From Paludibacteraceae bacterium (GTDB lineage: Bacteria > Bacteroidota > Bacteroidia > Bacteroidales > Paludibacteraceae): DNA of 64,000 nucleotides. The notes under the pieces are model-generated. The model was not told the DNA's origin. It did not search any database and saw nothing but the letters and a program-made list of their open reading frames with translations. Below are positions 38,891 through 48,643 of the stretch, in pieces. Where the stretch lies: NCBI GenBank assembly GCA_017551675.1, contig JAFZLC010000055.1:1-64000 (forward strand), read 5' to 3'. Both the position numbers and the translations under genes were made by a program. Every line of letters starts with the position of its first letter. Within the stretch, counting starts at the first letter, position 1.

Positions 38891-39032
38891 AATACGAATA
38901 GATCTGAAAGACCTTGACAGATATAGCCAAAAAGGCAAGTGTTTTCAAATATACAAGGAAAGTTTAATGAAATTTCCGTAATGATTTTATCAACTCGTTA
39001 GGACTTTATTTCTATTTATAAACTTTTTTCTT

Positions 39033-39040
39033 TATCTTCG
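39033..39040 (+). promoter_or_regulatory. Possible -7 element for the second GH5 gene
   Basis: TATCTTCG differs from TAnnTTTG at one position; no clear -33 element is seen. The same octamer is found before the DUF6057-like gene at 41209. Confidence 0.35.
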
Positions 39041-39167
39041 CCTCAAAAGTTGTGAGGAAATATCATTTTGTAGGGTCTAGTCGAACAATCATTCTCCTAC
39101 ACTGTGTAATTATCATTATTATCAATTTAAGGTGATACCTATAAAATCACCATTTAAACCAAAAGAG

Positions 39168-41114
39168 ATGAAGAAAATTTTATTATTACTTACCGTTGCA
39201 TTAGTGTGCATGACTGCCAATGCAGAACTTAGTGTCTTTTCTCCCGAAAACAATGACTACATCAAGGAGTGGGGACGCTTAAAAGTTGATGGAACATACA
39301 TTGTTAGTGAATCTGGAGAACAAATTCAATTGAAAGGATGGTCTTCCTATGGATGGCAAGACGATAGTGGAGACTGTCATAGTGAAGAAGCCATAAAGCA
39401 AATGAAGGTATGGGGTGCCAACATCTATCGTGGAGCAATGCCCGTAGAGGATGGTGGATACAACAGTGACCCCGACAAATTCACTAGAATCACAAAAGAC
39501 TTGATAGACTTAACTGCTAAATACAGCATATACTATCTTTGCACATGGTACGCAGATGGCGACCCTTTGGACGAAAAATTCAACAAATACAACGATTATT
39601 TTAAAGAGATTACTCAATATGTTAAGAGCAAAGAATACAAACATGTGTTGTACGAAATCTGTAACGAGCCTAATGGTGTAAATTGGGATAGAATCAAAGA
39701 ATACGCCAACAAGGCTATCCCAACTATCCGTCAGAATGAGCCAGACGCTATCATTGTTGTGGGAACACCAAATTGGAATCAACGTATCGACCAGGCAAAG
39801 TCAAATCCTCTTACTGGATATAGCAACATTATGTATTCATTCCACTACTCCGCTTGTTCTCATCAAGGATTGTTGGGTTACTATCAAAGTGCTGTAAATG
39901 TAATTCCGGTGTTTATCTCTGAATGGAGTGTTGCCAACTTCGATAATAGTCAAGTTCAAGGAAGGAACATTGACAACAATTGTACGAATGGAGCAAAAGC
40001 GCTTATGGACGAAGCATTTAGGAACAGGACACCTTGGTGTTGTTGGGCATTCGGAGAGAAAGCTGAGCAAGCTTCTGCTCTTATGAGTTGTGGTAGCATG
40101 GAATTGTCTCCATCAGGAATTTATGTTGTAGAAAATTACATGATAGAAATTCCTGTTTGTTGCACTTCAATGTTAACTTGTCATCTGGGTGAATGTCAGA
40201 AAGTTCCTGGCATCATTGACTTAGGAAAGTACGATACAAATCCAGATGGTATAGCAGAAACAAAAGATGGACTTACTATAGTAGGTGCAGGCGAAGGCAT
40301 TACTTACCACGAGGAGAACTCAGTCGATGAACAAAACGACAAATCTTTGTGTAATGGTGCTTACAAAGATGGTGGTGAAGGATTCAATTTCAGACCTGAT
40401 GAATGTGTAGATGTATCTAACTGCTATGGTATAACAAACACTGAAGGATATCATAACTTAAGTTATATTGAGCCTTTTGAGTGGGAAACTTACACTCTTG
40501 AGATTGAAGAACCTGGTTTCTATGCTATAGAAGCTTTGGTAAATCCAACTACCAAGCAAGAATTGAGTATCGTCTCAGAATCTTACGGTGAAAATCTTTT
40601 GTATAATATTGACACAGAAGAACAATTATCAAGCATATCTTTCGCTACTGACATGAAGAGTGAGGGTGACGACTGGAAACATTGGCAATGGCAAACGCCA
40701 GACAACAATTTGGATGACGCAGAAGAAATCCCTGCAGGTTTGTTGTTTAGAGAATATGGGATGCACACCATCCGTATTACCTGGGGTGCTGGTACAGATA
40801 ATGTAAAGGCTGCAGGAGACTTTGGTCCAATTCTTTTAACCTATGCAAAAGCATACAATGGTCCTGAATATAAGCCCGGAAAAACAAAAGACGTTGCATC
40901 TAATGGTGTCGTTGTCTATCCTTCTCCTGCGACAGATGTTGTTTATGCAACAGGAGATGTTGCTAAGATTTCAATTTGCAACATTGCAGGTTGCATCGTT
41001 GCCGAGGCATCTGCAAACTCTGTAAATATCGCCGCTCTTGCAAATGGTACTTACATTGCGAAAGTAACATTGACAAATGGTGCTGTTGTTACGAATAAAA
41101 TCATCAAGAAATAA
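39168..41114 (+). CDS. GH5-family paralogue with altered active-site residues, CBM-like and T9SS domains
   Basis: The 648-residue protein has the same architecture as the GH5 at 35323 and similar sequence throughout, with a nearly identical sorting domain. E167 (NEPNG) and E252 (ISEWS), the two catalytic acids, are kept. Other conserved GH5 positions are changed: DWH becomes TWY (126-128), HYY becomes HYS (226-228) and EWG becomes EWS (252-254). It may have weak or altered hydrolase activity or serve mainly in binding. The frame extends 12 codons further upstream, but MKKILLLLTV gives the signal peptide. Confidence 0.9.
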   Translation: MKKILLLLTVALVCMTANAELSVFSPENNDYIKEWGRLKVDGTYIVSESGEQIQLKGWSSYGWQDDSGDCHSEEAIKQMKVWGANIYRGAMPVEDGGYNSDPDKFTRITKDLIDLTAKYSIYYLCTWYADGDPLDEKFNKYNDYFKEITQYVKSKEYKHVLYEICNEPNGVNWDRIKEYANKAIPTIRQNEPDAIIVVGTPNWNQRIDQAKSNPLTGYSNIMYSFHYSACSHQGLLGYYQSAVNVIPVFISEWSVANFDNSQVQGRNIDNNCTNGAKALMDEAFRNRTPWCCWAFGEKAEQASALMSCGSMELSPSGIYVVENYMIEIPVCCTSMLTCHLGECQKVPGIIDLGKYDTNPDGIAETKDGLTIVGAGEGITYHEENSVDEQNDKSLCNGAYKDGGEGFNFRPDECVDVSNCYGITNTEGYHNLSYIEPFEWETYTLEIEEPGFYAIEALVNPTTKQELSIVSESYGENLLYNIDTEEQLSSISFATDMKSEGDDWKHWQWQTPDNNLDDAEEIPAGLLFREYGMHTIRITWGAGTDNVKAAGDFGPILLTYAKAYNGPEYKPGKTKDVASNGVVVYPSPATDVVYATGDVAKISICNIAGCIVAEASANSVNIAALANGTYIAKVTLTNGAVVTNKIIKK

Positions 41115-41157
41115 ATTATGGTGAATTGACCTACATCATATTTTTTCATTTCGAATC

Positions 41158-41191
41158 ACTCCCCTCTTTTTTCAAGAGGGGAGTTTTTTTT
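41158..41191 (+). terminator. Rho-independent terminator after the second GH5 gene
   Basis: ACTCCCCTCTT (41158-41168) and AAGAGGGGAGT (41174-41184) form a perfect 11-base stem followed by a run of T. It resembles the terminator after the first GH5 gene, as expected for a duplicated unit. Confidence 0.9.
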
Positions 41192-41242
41192 ATAAACGAT
41201 TTTTTCATTATCTTCGCATTATAATTTCATTATGGTATAAAT

Positions 41243-43057
41243 ATGAAAGCACGTCATAAAGAGAGCAAGAAAATTATCACAAAAGAGGAAAAAAGTTCTT
41301 TTCTATTCAAGCACATTCATCTGTTGAAATACATTCTATTTTTTCTCTTCTCTCTCCTATTCCTCGGTATCTACAACGCCGATGTCTTATACAAAACACA
41401 GGAAGCTCTTTTCTTCACTTATACAGATAGTTGTATAGATGAAATGCTACGCCAGAGCGCTGGCCCGCTCATCATTCTATCCTCTTTCCTGACACAGACT
41501 TTTTATCACCCAATTTTAGGTGCTTCCATTTTATCCCTTCTACTGGTGGCTCTTGCCATCTTTGTCAAAAGGGCATTCAAACTAGAGAAATACTATTTTC
41601 TTCCCTCTTTCCTTGTTTTGCTAACACAAACATCTGTTGGATACGCCATCTATGATATGTTCGATGAATCTTTCTTATTCTCACTTGTCATCGGTTCTAT
41701 GGCAACCGTCGCCCTTATTGGCTTATACCAACTGTTGCAAGAACAGAAATATGCAATCGTTCTATTCTTCGTCATCACCATCATTGCCTATTTTATCATC
41801 GGCATCTATGCTACTGCAGCATTACTGCTATTTTACATCAGCGCATCCATTCAAAATCATTCAAAAAGAAACATAATCGGACTAACCCTGAGTGTGGCTC
41901 TATTCTTTCTTCTCCCCTACATCACCGCCACTTTCATCTATTACGAAAAGTACGTGTGTGCTCTTTTCGCACCACTACCTTCCACCAAATTCACAAATGT
42001 CTTTGTCCTATCCATCTGCATACTGTTGTTGTATACCCTCCTTCCTTTTGTACATAAACTGAATCGGATTAAACTATTGCAAAAGGAACCAGTTTCAATT
42101 GCTTTCTTCCTTGCATCTTGTTTTCTCACATTCTTTTTCTCTTACAGAGAACCACACTTCAGAGCAGAACTGAAAATGCAGAAAATGGCACAAGTGCATG
42201 ACTGGGAGGGCATACTCAAAACTTTCAGAGAGGTGAAAGATCCGACAAAAGCCATTTTTGCTTACAGAACAATCGCATTGGCTAATCGCGGAACGCTGTC
42301 AACCTCCTTATTCAATTTCTCCTGCAAATTCGAGAAATCACACTCCAAATACCTAACAGGAGAACCTATCTACTACGAGGATCTCTTCTTTTATGCTTCT
42401 TATTTCAATACATCTTACCTTTGGAGCATGGAATTTTGGACCACCATCGGCTACTCCCACGAGCGCTTGAAGAAAATGGCCCTTTGCGCCCTTCTAAATG
42501 AAGAATATAGTTTAGCTAACAAATACATTCAACAACTAAAACATACCATGTTTCAATCTGAATGGGCTGAAGAGTATGAAAAATATGTCGATAACATTGA
42601 CTTGTTATACCAAACATATCCTGATTTAGTCTATGTAAAAAGGGATATTCCTATAGTTCAACAGATTATAAGTTCTCTGTCTTCACTGAGCGAAACATAC
42701 AGTCAGTACAAACAACTATCCATCGCCAACGCAGAACGAAGATTGTTGGCAGACCTATACAATAAAGACCTAAAAGCATTTTCACAAGACTTCATGGAAA
42801 TGAAAGATTGTTACAAAAATCATCCTTTGCCACAATATTTCAAAGAGGCAATCATCCTATGTGCAATGAACGGCGACCTCACCCCTATAAAACATTTCAA
42901 CATCGAGCGCCCATTGGCTGAGAAACTGAAGAAATTCGCCTCTGTCACAAAAAGATATACCACTAATGAGATGGACAAAGCATACGAAAACCTCAAAAAG
43001 GAATTTGAGGGTTATTACTGCTTTTACTTCGCTTTTGCCAATAATAAAACTAAATAG
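41243..43057 (+). CDS. DUF6057-like multi-spanning membrane protein
   Basis: The 604-residue protein has about ten membrane helices in residues 30-300 and a soluble C-terminal half (about 310-604) rich in helices that could form TPR-like repeats (EEYSLANKYIQQLKHT, KDLKAFSQDFMEMKD). The N-terminus resembles the DUF6057 family as I recall it, and members sit beside TolB-like proteins, as here. The function is unknown. The gene opens a tight operon, nine bases before the TolB-like lipoprotein gene. Confidence 0.75.
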   Translation: MKARHKESKKIITKEEKSSFLFKHIHLLKYILFFLFSLLFLGIYNADVLYKTQEALFFTYTDSCIDEMLRQSAGPLIILSSFLTQTFYHPILGASILSLLLVALAIFVKRAFKLEKYYFLPSFLVLLTQTSVGYAIYDMFDESFLFSLVIGSMATVALIGLYQLLQEQKYAIVLFFVITIIAYFIIGIYATAALLLFYISASIQNHSKRNIIGLTLSVALFFLLPYITATFIYYEKYVCALFAPLPSTKFTNVFVLSICILLLYTLLPFVHKLNRIKLLQKEPVSIAFFLASCFLTFFFSYREPHFRAELKMQKMAQVHDWEGILKTFREVKDPTKAIFAYRTIALANRGTLSTSLFNFSCKFEKSHSKYLTGEPIYYEDLFFYASYFNTSYLWSMEFWTTIGYSHERLKKMALCALLNEEYSLANKYIQQLKHTMFQSEWAEEYEKYVDNIDLLYQTYPDLVYVKRDIPIVQQIISSLSSLSETYSQYKQLSIANAERRLLADLYNKDLKAFSQDFMEMKDCYKNHPLPQYFKEAIILCAMNGDLTPIKHFNIERPLAEKLKKFASVTKRYTTNEMDKAYENLKKEFEGYYCFYFAFANNKTK

Positions 43058-43066
43058 TCAAATCGC

Positions 43067-44620
43067 ATGATTAAAAAATTAACCGCAAATATAATTATCA
43101 TCAGTAGTTTTGTAGGTCTATTGACAAGTTGCTCCGTCAATGAGCCTCAGGCTTCCAAGAACGCAACTTCTTTACCCCTTATATACCCTGACTACACCAA
43201 CATCGAGATGCCTTACAACATCGCACCTCTGAATTTTCAAATTCAGGATGAGGGTGATAAACACATCGTCAAACTAGAAAACGAAAATGGAGAGACCCTC
43301 CTAATACAAAAAAGCAAACAGAACAAATTCATCTTCCGCGAAAAGAAATGGAAGCAGATGCTTAATGAAAACAAAGGTAAAAAAATCAAATACACCCTTT
43401 ATTCTCAAAAAGGAGGCGAATGGATTCAATACCCATCTTTTGAAAACACTGTGTCTGAAGAGGCGATTGATCCTTACCTAACCTATCGACTCATCGAGCC
43501 ATCCTACATGAGTACAGGAATCATCGGCTTGTACGAACATAATATGGAGACTTCCGAACAAAAAAACATAATCACAAACCACAGAAGCAAACAAGACGCA
43601 AAAAACAGAGACCAATGCTGCGTCAACTGTCATTACAGTCAACGTTTTCACCCAGAAAACAAGATGTTCTACTACAGAGGTCCTACAGGCGGTATGATTC
43701 TGACCTACAACGGTAAGATACATAAAATAAACACCAAACCGAAAGGCCTTCCTGGTGGAACTGTCTACGGATGTTGGCATCCCGACCTCCCTTTCATCGC
43801 TTTCTCTTCGAATGTCATCCGACAAAGTTTTCCAAACAAAGGATCTGAGAAAGTACATGCCTACGACTATTTTTCCGACCTCGTTTTATATGACGTTGAA
43901 AAGAATGAGTTGACCGATATTTTCAAAACGAAAGGAAAACAAGAGACATTCCCTCATTGGAGTCCTGATGGTAAAACACTCTATTTCTGCAGCAGTGACA
44001 CTACCCTAAAAGATGTCAACAACGTTCCTTGCATGAAATATGACCTAAAAAAGATCTCCTTTGATCCAACCACCAAAAGTTTCGGAGAGGTGGAGACTAT
44101 TTATGAAGTGGCGAAAGATCACATGAGTGCCATGCACCCAAGAATCTCGTTCGACAATAAATTCCTATTGTTTACGGTTTCTGACTTCGGTCCTAACGCC
44201 TACACACAAAAGAATGCAGACCTATATCTGATGGACCTTCGTAACGACTCCACGAGAAATTTGAAAGAGGTCAATTCTCCTGAAAGTGACTGCTATCACT
44301 CATGGTCGTCCAACAGCAATTGGTTCGTCTTTGTCTGTCGTATTGAAGATGGCAACTATGGTCGTCCGTTCTTCTCTCACATAGACTCAACAGGCAAGGC
44401 TTCCAAGCCTTTTGCATTACCACACAAAGACCCCGAACACGATCTTCTGCTATTGAAGAGCTATAACGCTCCTGAGCTTTCCGCATCACCTGTGGAATTC
44501 GCTCAAAATGAGTTTGAAGATCTCATATTCGACCAAGAGACAGTGAATGCAACCTATCATACGGAGATTCCTGATACGATGATAGACTCCTATACAGGTG
44601 CAAGTAAATTGTTAAAATAA
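43067..44620 (+). CDS. TolB/PD40-like beta-propeller lipoprotein with a CXXCH motif
   Basis: The 517-residue protein has a lipobox (LLTSC, Cys22) and several WD40-like PD40 repeats (LVLYDVEKNELTDIFKTKGKQETFPHWSPDGKTLYFCSSD). A motif CCVNCH at about residues 184-189 fits the CXXCH heme-attachment pattern, and relatives in Bacteroides have been called cytochrome c biogenesis proteins, from memory. It is anchored to a membrane on the periplasmic or outer face. The last base of its stop codon is the first base of the next frame, which encodes a DsbD-like reductase that could keep the cysteines reduced. Confidence 0.8.
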   Translation: MIKKLTANIIIISSFVGLLTSCSVNEPQASKNATSLPLIYPDYTNIEMPYNIAPLNFQIQDEGDKHIVKLENENGETLLIQKSKQNKFIFREKKWKQMLNENKGKKIKYTLYSQKGGEWIQYPSFENTVSEEAIDPYLTYRLIEPSYMSTGIIGLYEHNMETSEQKNIITNHRSKQDAKNRDQCCVNCHYSQRFHPENKMFYYRGPTGGMILTYNGKIHKINTKPKGLPGGTVYGCWHPDLPFIAFSSNVIRQSFPNKGSEKVHAYDYFSDLVLYDVEKNELTDIFKTKGKQETFPHWSPDGKTLYFCSSDTTLKDVNNVPCMKYDLKKISFDPTTKSFGEVETIYEVAKDHMSAMHPRISFDNKFLLFTVSDFGPNAYTQKNADLYLMDLRNDSTRNLKEVNSPESDCYHSWSSNSNWFVFVCRIEDGNYGRPFFSHIDSTGKASKPFALPHKDPEHDLLLLKSYNAPELSASPVEFAQNEFEDLIFDQETVNATYHTEIPDTMIDSYTGASKLLK

Positions 44621-44637
44621 TGATAAACGGAAAAGAT

Positions 44638-46686
44638 ATGCTAAAAAAACTATTTCTTTTGATGTCACTACTTTGGGCAATAACATCAACCGCCCAAATC
44701 ATGGATCCTGTAAAGTGGACCATCAGTGAGGAACTAATCTCATCACAAACACTTCAGATCACAGCCACGGCATCGATTGACGAAGGATGGCACATATACG
44801 ATCAGAATCTTCCAGAGAATGGACCAATTTCCACTAAAATCGTCTTGGAAGAAAAAAAGGACATCAAGAAGGCTGGTTCTGTCAACTCAAACATCAAACC
44901 CATCGAGAAATACGAAGAGATGTTTGGCATGAACCTTCGTTGGTTTGAAAAGAAAGTTTCTTTCACACAAGAATTTCAACTGAAAGATGCTTCTGACTAT
45001 ACCATAAAAGGATACGTGGAATTCATGGCATGCAATGACAACACCTGTCTTCCTCCTTCAAAAGTACCCTTCTCTTTCGAAAAACATGAAAACGGAAATA
45101 GTTCAAAGGTCACAATCGAAAAAGGTAGTAAACTGATAACCTCTCGAGAGAAAGAGGACACTGCCAGCAGTGAGTCTACACCATTCAACTTTGAAGAGAT
45201 AACCCCACTCAATAATGAAAAGAATAACGATGCATGGCAACCAGTCATCACGGAACTCAACTCATACGGAGAAGAGCAAGGCGATGAAAGCAACCATCTA
45301 TTAAGTATCTTTCTCATTGGTTTGTTAGGCGGTTTATTAGCCATTGCAACCCCATGTGTGTGGCCAATCATTCCAATGACAGTCAGTTTCTTCCTTCGCA
45401 AGAGAGACGGTAGTGGAAAACGCTCCGCCCTACTCTACGGATTATCCATCATTGTTATCTATGTGGGATTGGGATTATTGCTCACACTCATTTTCGGAGC
45501 AGATGCACTGAATGCATTATCAACAAATGCAATATTCAATTTGTTCCTTTTCTTTTTGTTGGTTTTCTTTGCCATCTCCTTCTTTGGCGGATTTGACCTA
45601 ACCCTACCCGCTTCATGGAGTACCAAAACAGAGAACAAGGCAGATAGCACCAAAGGTATTCTAAGTATTCTGATGATGGCATTCACCCTCGTCATCGTCT
45701 CATTCTCATGCACAGGACCTATCATCGGAACACTATTGGTTCATATCTCCACGCAAGGAAATATTTTAGCTCCAATCATCGGTATGCTAGGTTTTGCAAT
45801 CGCTTTGGCTGGTCCATTCACCCTCTTCGCACTCTTCCCAAGCATCATGAAGAAACTGCCACATTCTGGCGGATGGATGAACACAGTAAAGGTAATGCTT
45901 GGATTCTTCGAATTAGCATTTGCCTTGAAGTTCCTTTCGGTGGCAGACCTTGCCTATGGATGGCACATACTCGATAGAGAGGTCTTCCTAGTATTGTGGA
46001 TTGTCATCGCCCTATTCGCTGGATTATACATCTTAGGCAAATTAAAATTCGCACACGACGAAGCAGCAGATGCGTATGAACCAGAGCAAGAGAACGCAGC
46101 AGAGGCGAACCATGTTTCAGTACCACGTCTGTTTGGAAGTATGATTCTCTTTGCATTCGCTTTGTACCTCGTACCCGGATTATGGGGAGCACCGTTGAAA
46201 GCTATTAGCGCGTTTGCGCCTCCAATGTGGACTCAAGACTTCAACCTATACGACGAGACACAAGCCTCTTTCACCGACTACGACGAAGCCATACAATATG
46301 CAAAGCAACACGACAAACCACTTTTACTGGACTTCTCAGGTTATGGTTGCGTCAACTGTCGTAAGATGGAAGCAGCAGTATGGAATGACGCACAGGTGAA
46401 ATATATCATGAACAATGATTATGTTTTAGTTTCCCTCTTTGTCGACGACAAGACGAATTTGGAAACGCCAATGGAAGTAGAAGAAAATGGCAAGACAATA
46501 ACACTAAAAACCATAGGTGAGAAATGGAGCTACCTGCAAAGGAGCAAATTTGGAGCCAATGCCCAACCATTCTATGTGGAGATTGACAATAACGGTATGC
46601 CACTCAACCACTCCTATGCATATTCAGAAGATGTTAAAGCCTTCGTAGAATTTTTACAAACAGGACTAAAAAACAATAAAAAATGA
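44638..46686 (+). CDS. DsbD-like thiol:disulfide interchange protein
   Basis: The protein (about 682 residues) has a signal peptide, an N-terminal DsbD alpha-like domain (about 20-150), a membrane core with about eight helices and the two redox cysteines in ATPCVWPIIPM and FSCTGPIIG, and a C-terminal thioredoxin-like domain with CVNC (about 570). It moves electrons from cytoplasmic thioredoxin to periplasmic proteins, here possibly the CXXCH protein encoded just before. The frame begins at 44620, overlapping the preceding stop; the ATG at 44638 follows an A-rich stretch and gives a standard signal peptide. Confidence 0.9.
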   Translation: MLKKLFLLMSLLWAITSTAQIMDPVKWTISEELISSQTLQITATASIDEGWHIYDQNLPENGPISTKIVLEEKKDIKKAGSVNSNIKPIEKYEEMFGMNLRWFEKKVSFTQEFQLKDASDYTIKGYVEFMACNDNTCLPPSKVPFSFEKHENGNSSKVTIEKGSKLITSREKEDTASSESTPFNFEEITPLNNEKNNDAWQPVITELNSYGEEQGDESNHLLSIFLIGLLGGLLAIATPCVWPIIPMTVSFFLRKRDGSGKRSALLYGLSIIVIYVGLGLLLTLIFGADALNALSTNAIFNLFLFFLLVFFAISFFGGFDLTLPASWSTKTENKADSTKGILSILMMAFTLVIVSFSCTGPIIGTLLVHISTQGNILAPIIGMLGFAIALAGPFTLFALFPSIMKKLPHSGGWMNTVKVMLGFFELAFALKFLSVADLAYGWHILDREVFLVLWIVIALFAGLYILGKLKFAHDEAADAYEPEQENAAEANHVSVPRLFGSMILFAFALYLVPGLWGAPLKAISAFAPPMWTQDFNLYDETQASFTDYDEAIQYAKQHDKPLLLDFSGYGCVNCRKMEAAVWNDAQVKYIMNNDYVLVSLFVDDKTNLETPMEVEENGKTITLKTIGEKWSYLQRSKFGANAQPFYVEIDNNGMPLNHSYAYSEDVKAFVEFLQTGLKNNKK

Positions 46687-47423
46687 TAGAGGAATTTAAA
46701 AACAGAAGAACCATTCGTAAATATTCCGACAAGGAGGTAAGCGACGAACTGTTGTATCAGTTGTTGGAAGCGGCATCACACGCCTCCACTACTGGCAACA
46801 TGCAACTCTACAGTGTCATTATCACAAGAGACAAAGAGAAGAAAGCTGCATTAGCTCCCACTCATTTCAATCAACAAACATTTATCGGAGCACCCGTTGT
46901 ACTCACCTTTTGTGCAGACAACAACCGATTCAACAAATGGTGCAAGCAAAGAAAAGCAGAACCGGGATACAACAATTTTCTCTCCTTCTCCACAGCGGCA
47001 ATCGACACGCTTCTATTGGCACAAAACTTTGCAGCATTAGCAGAGCATGAAGGGTTGGGACTCTGTTTCCTAGGCACCACCACATACAATGCACCGCAGA
47101 TTGCCAAGATACTCAATCTGCCCAAATATGTGGTTCCCATCACCACCATCACATTAGGATATCCTGCTGAGAATCCCGAACTACAAGACAGGATCCCCGT
47201 GAAAGGATTCGTTCACTCAGAGAGTTATCACGACTATGATTGTGAAGACATCGACCGCATATTCGACTACAAAGAAAGCTTGGAAGTGAATCGTAAGTTT
47301 GTGGAAGAGAACCAAAAGGAGACGTTAGCACAAATCTTCACAGACATTCGTTACACAAAAAAGGATGGTGATTATTTTTCTAAAATTTATTTTGATTACA
47401 TCAAAGAGCAGTTTGAATTTTAA
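46683..47423 (+). CDS. Nitroreductase-family flavoprotein
   Basis: The 246-residue protein has the nitroreductase start NRRTIRKYSDKEV, GNMQLYSVIIT, and a middle GLCFLGTTTYNAPQIAKIL, typical of FMN-dependent NfsA/NfsB relatives that reduce nitro or quinone compounds with NAD(P)H. The physiological substrate is unknown. It overlaps the dsbD stop by four bases, so the genes are translationally coupled. Confidence 0.88.
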   Translation: MIEEFKNRRTIRKYSDKEVSDELLYQLLEAASHASTTGNMQLYSVIITRDKEKKAALAPTHFNQQTFIGAPVVLTFCADNNRFNKWCKQRKAEPGYNNFLSFSTAAIDTLLLAQNFAALAEHEGLGLCFLGTTTYNAPQIAKILNLPKYVVPITTITLGYPAENPELQDRIPVKGFVHSESYHDYDCEDIDRIFDYKESLEVNRKFVEENQKETLAQIFTDIRYTKKDGDYFSKIYFDYIKEQFEF

Positions 47424-47479
47424 CGAAGCGTGAGAATTCAGTTTGTAAACAATAATTTAAGCATAATTGATATCATAAT

Positions 47480-48256
47480 ATGTACGCATTAGTAACAGGA
47501 GCGAGTTCCGGAATCGGACTTCAATATGCCACAGAGTTGGCACGTCAGAAATATGACTTGTTATTAGTCAGCAACCAAGAGAAAGAGATACAAGAGGCAG
47601 CCACAGACTTAGCCAATCGATTTGGAGTCCAGACGATTGGTCTATACAAAGACCTCTCAACCGAAAATGCCGCACAAGAATTGCACACCTATTGCAAGGA
47701 GAACAATCTGCAAATTGACATACTCATCAACAATGCAGGCATATTCTTCTTCAATGAATACGTCAAGACCGACATAAAAAGGATTGAACTAATGTTAAAT
47801 CTGCACATGAAGACTGTCAGCGAGATGTGTTATTATTTTGGAGCAGACATGAAGGAGCGAGGATTTGGATATATCTTGAACATGTCCTCCATGTCGGCAT
47901 GGATGACGATGCCAGGCATCAGTGTGTACAATGCGACCAAGGCCTACATATTGAACTTCTCCCGTTCTATTTGGTATGAGATGAAGCCGTATGGTGTAGG
48001 TGTCACAGCTATCTGTCCGGGTGCGGTAGACACAGGTCTATATGGATTGAGTGACAAATGGAGAAAGGTAGCCGTTGGCATTGGAGTCTCCATGCGACCA
48101 GAGGAATTAGCGAAAAAAGCGTTGAAGAAAATGTTTAAGAAGAAGAAGCAGTATATACCAGGATGGATAAATCACATCTTTATCTTCTTAGTGAAACATC
48201 TTCCAGATTGGTTTATTTTCCTTATGATCAAGAGGATAGAGCAATTTCAAAAATAA
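47480..48256 (+). CDS. Short-chain dehydrogenase/reductase
   Basis: The 258-residue SDR has the cofactor motif TGASSGIG (6-13), NNAG and the catalytic set S137, Y150, K154 (YNATK). A Lys-rich hydrophobic C-terminus (KKMFKKKKQYIPGWINHIFIFLVKHLPDWFIFLMIK) may attach it to the membrane. Substrate is not predictable. It lies 56 bases after the nitroreductase gene and may be its last operon member. Confidence 0.88.
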   Translation: MYALVTGASSGIGLQYATELARQKYDLLLVSNQEKEIQEAATDLANRFGVQTIGLYKDLSTENAAQELHTYCKENNLQIDILINNAGIFFFNEYVKTDIKRIELMLNLHMKTVSEMCYYFGADMKERGFGYILNMSSMSAWMTMPGISVYNATKAYILNFSRSIWYEMKPYGVGVTAICPGAVDTGLYGLSDKWRKVAVGIGVSMRPEELAKKALKKMFKKKKQYIPGWINHIFIFLVKHLPDWFIFLMIKRIEQFQK

Positions 48257-48292
48257 TGAGATAAAAAACCTTCATTTTTTCGGCATAAAAAT

Positions 48293-48323
48293 TTTGAGAT
48301 ATCAAAAAATAACTCTAATTTTG
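48293..48323 (+). promoter_or_regulatory. Promoter of the tRNA-Lys/tRNA-Ser pair
   Basis: TTTG (48293-48296), a 19-base spacer and TAATTTTG (48316-48323) match the consensus; tRNA-Lys begins 41 bases later. Confidence 0.75.
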
Positions 48324-48364
48324 CACTCGTTAAAAACAAAGCGACAAGCTAAAATTTAACGAAT

Positions 48365-48437
48365 GACTCAGTAGCTCAGCTGGTAGAGCAACAGACTCTT
48401 AATCTGTGGGTCCAGGGTTCGATCCCCTGCTGGGTCA
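48365..48437 (+). tRNA. tRNA-Lys (CTT)
   Basis: The cloverleaf has acceptor GACTCAG/CTGGGTC, stem ACAGA/TCTGT and loop CTCTTAA, giving anticodon CTT, and a GGTTCGATCC T-arm. No CCA is encoded. Confidence 0.95.
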
Positions 48438-48483
48438 CGAAAAAACGAAGAACTTGCAAAGGCAAGGGAGTTTTTAAAGATTT

Positions 48484-48568
48484 GGAGAGATGGTAGAGTG
48501 GTCGATTACAGCGGTCTTGAAAACCGCCGTACCAAGAGGTACCGGGGGTTCGAATCCCTCTCTCTCCG
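48484..48568 (+). tRNA. tRNA-Ser (TGA)
   Basis: Class II tRNA with long variable arm (TACCAAGAGGTA), acceptor GGAGAGA/TCTCTCC, loop CTTGAAA (anticodon TGA) and T-arm GGTTCGAATCC. It is 46 bases after tRNA-Lys and in the same transcript. Confidence 0.95.
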
Positions 48569-48584
48569 CTTAGATTCTTCACAG

Positions 48585-48618
48585 AACCCGTTGAGAAATC
48601 AACGGGTTTTGTGGTTTT
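48585..48618 (+). terminator. Rho-independent terminator after tRNA-Ser (TGA)
   Basis: AACCCGTTGA and TCAACGGGTT form a perfect 10-base stem with a GAAA loop, followed by T-rich sequence. Confidence 0.9.
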
Positions 48619-48643
48619 TATAGGTATTCAAACGATGATTTCA

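Noticed and set aside
35323..41114. Classical polysaccharide utilisation locus
   Set aside because: No SusC/SusD pair or hybrid regulator is present; the genes use the T9SS route.
48376..48582. Minus-strand frame over tRNA-Lys and tRNA-Ser
   Set aside because: It is antisense to tRNA genes and has no codon or start support.
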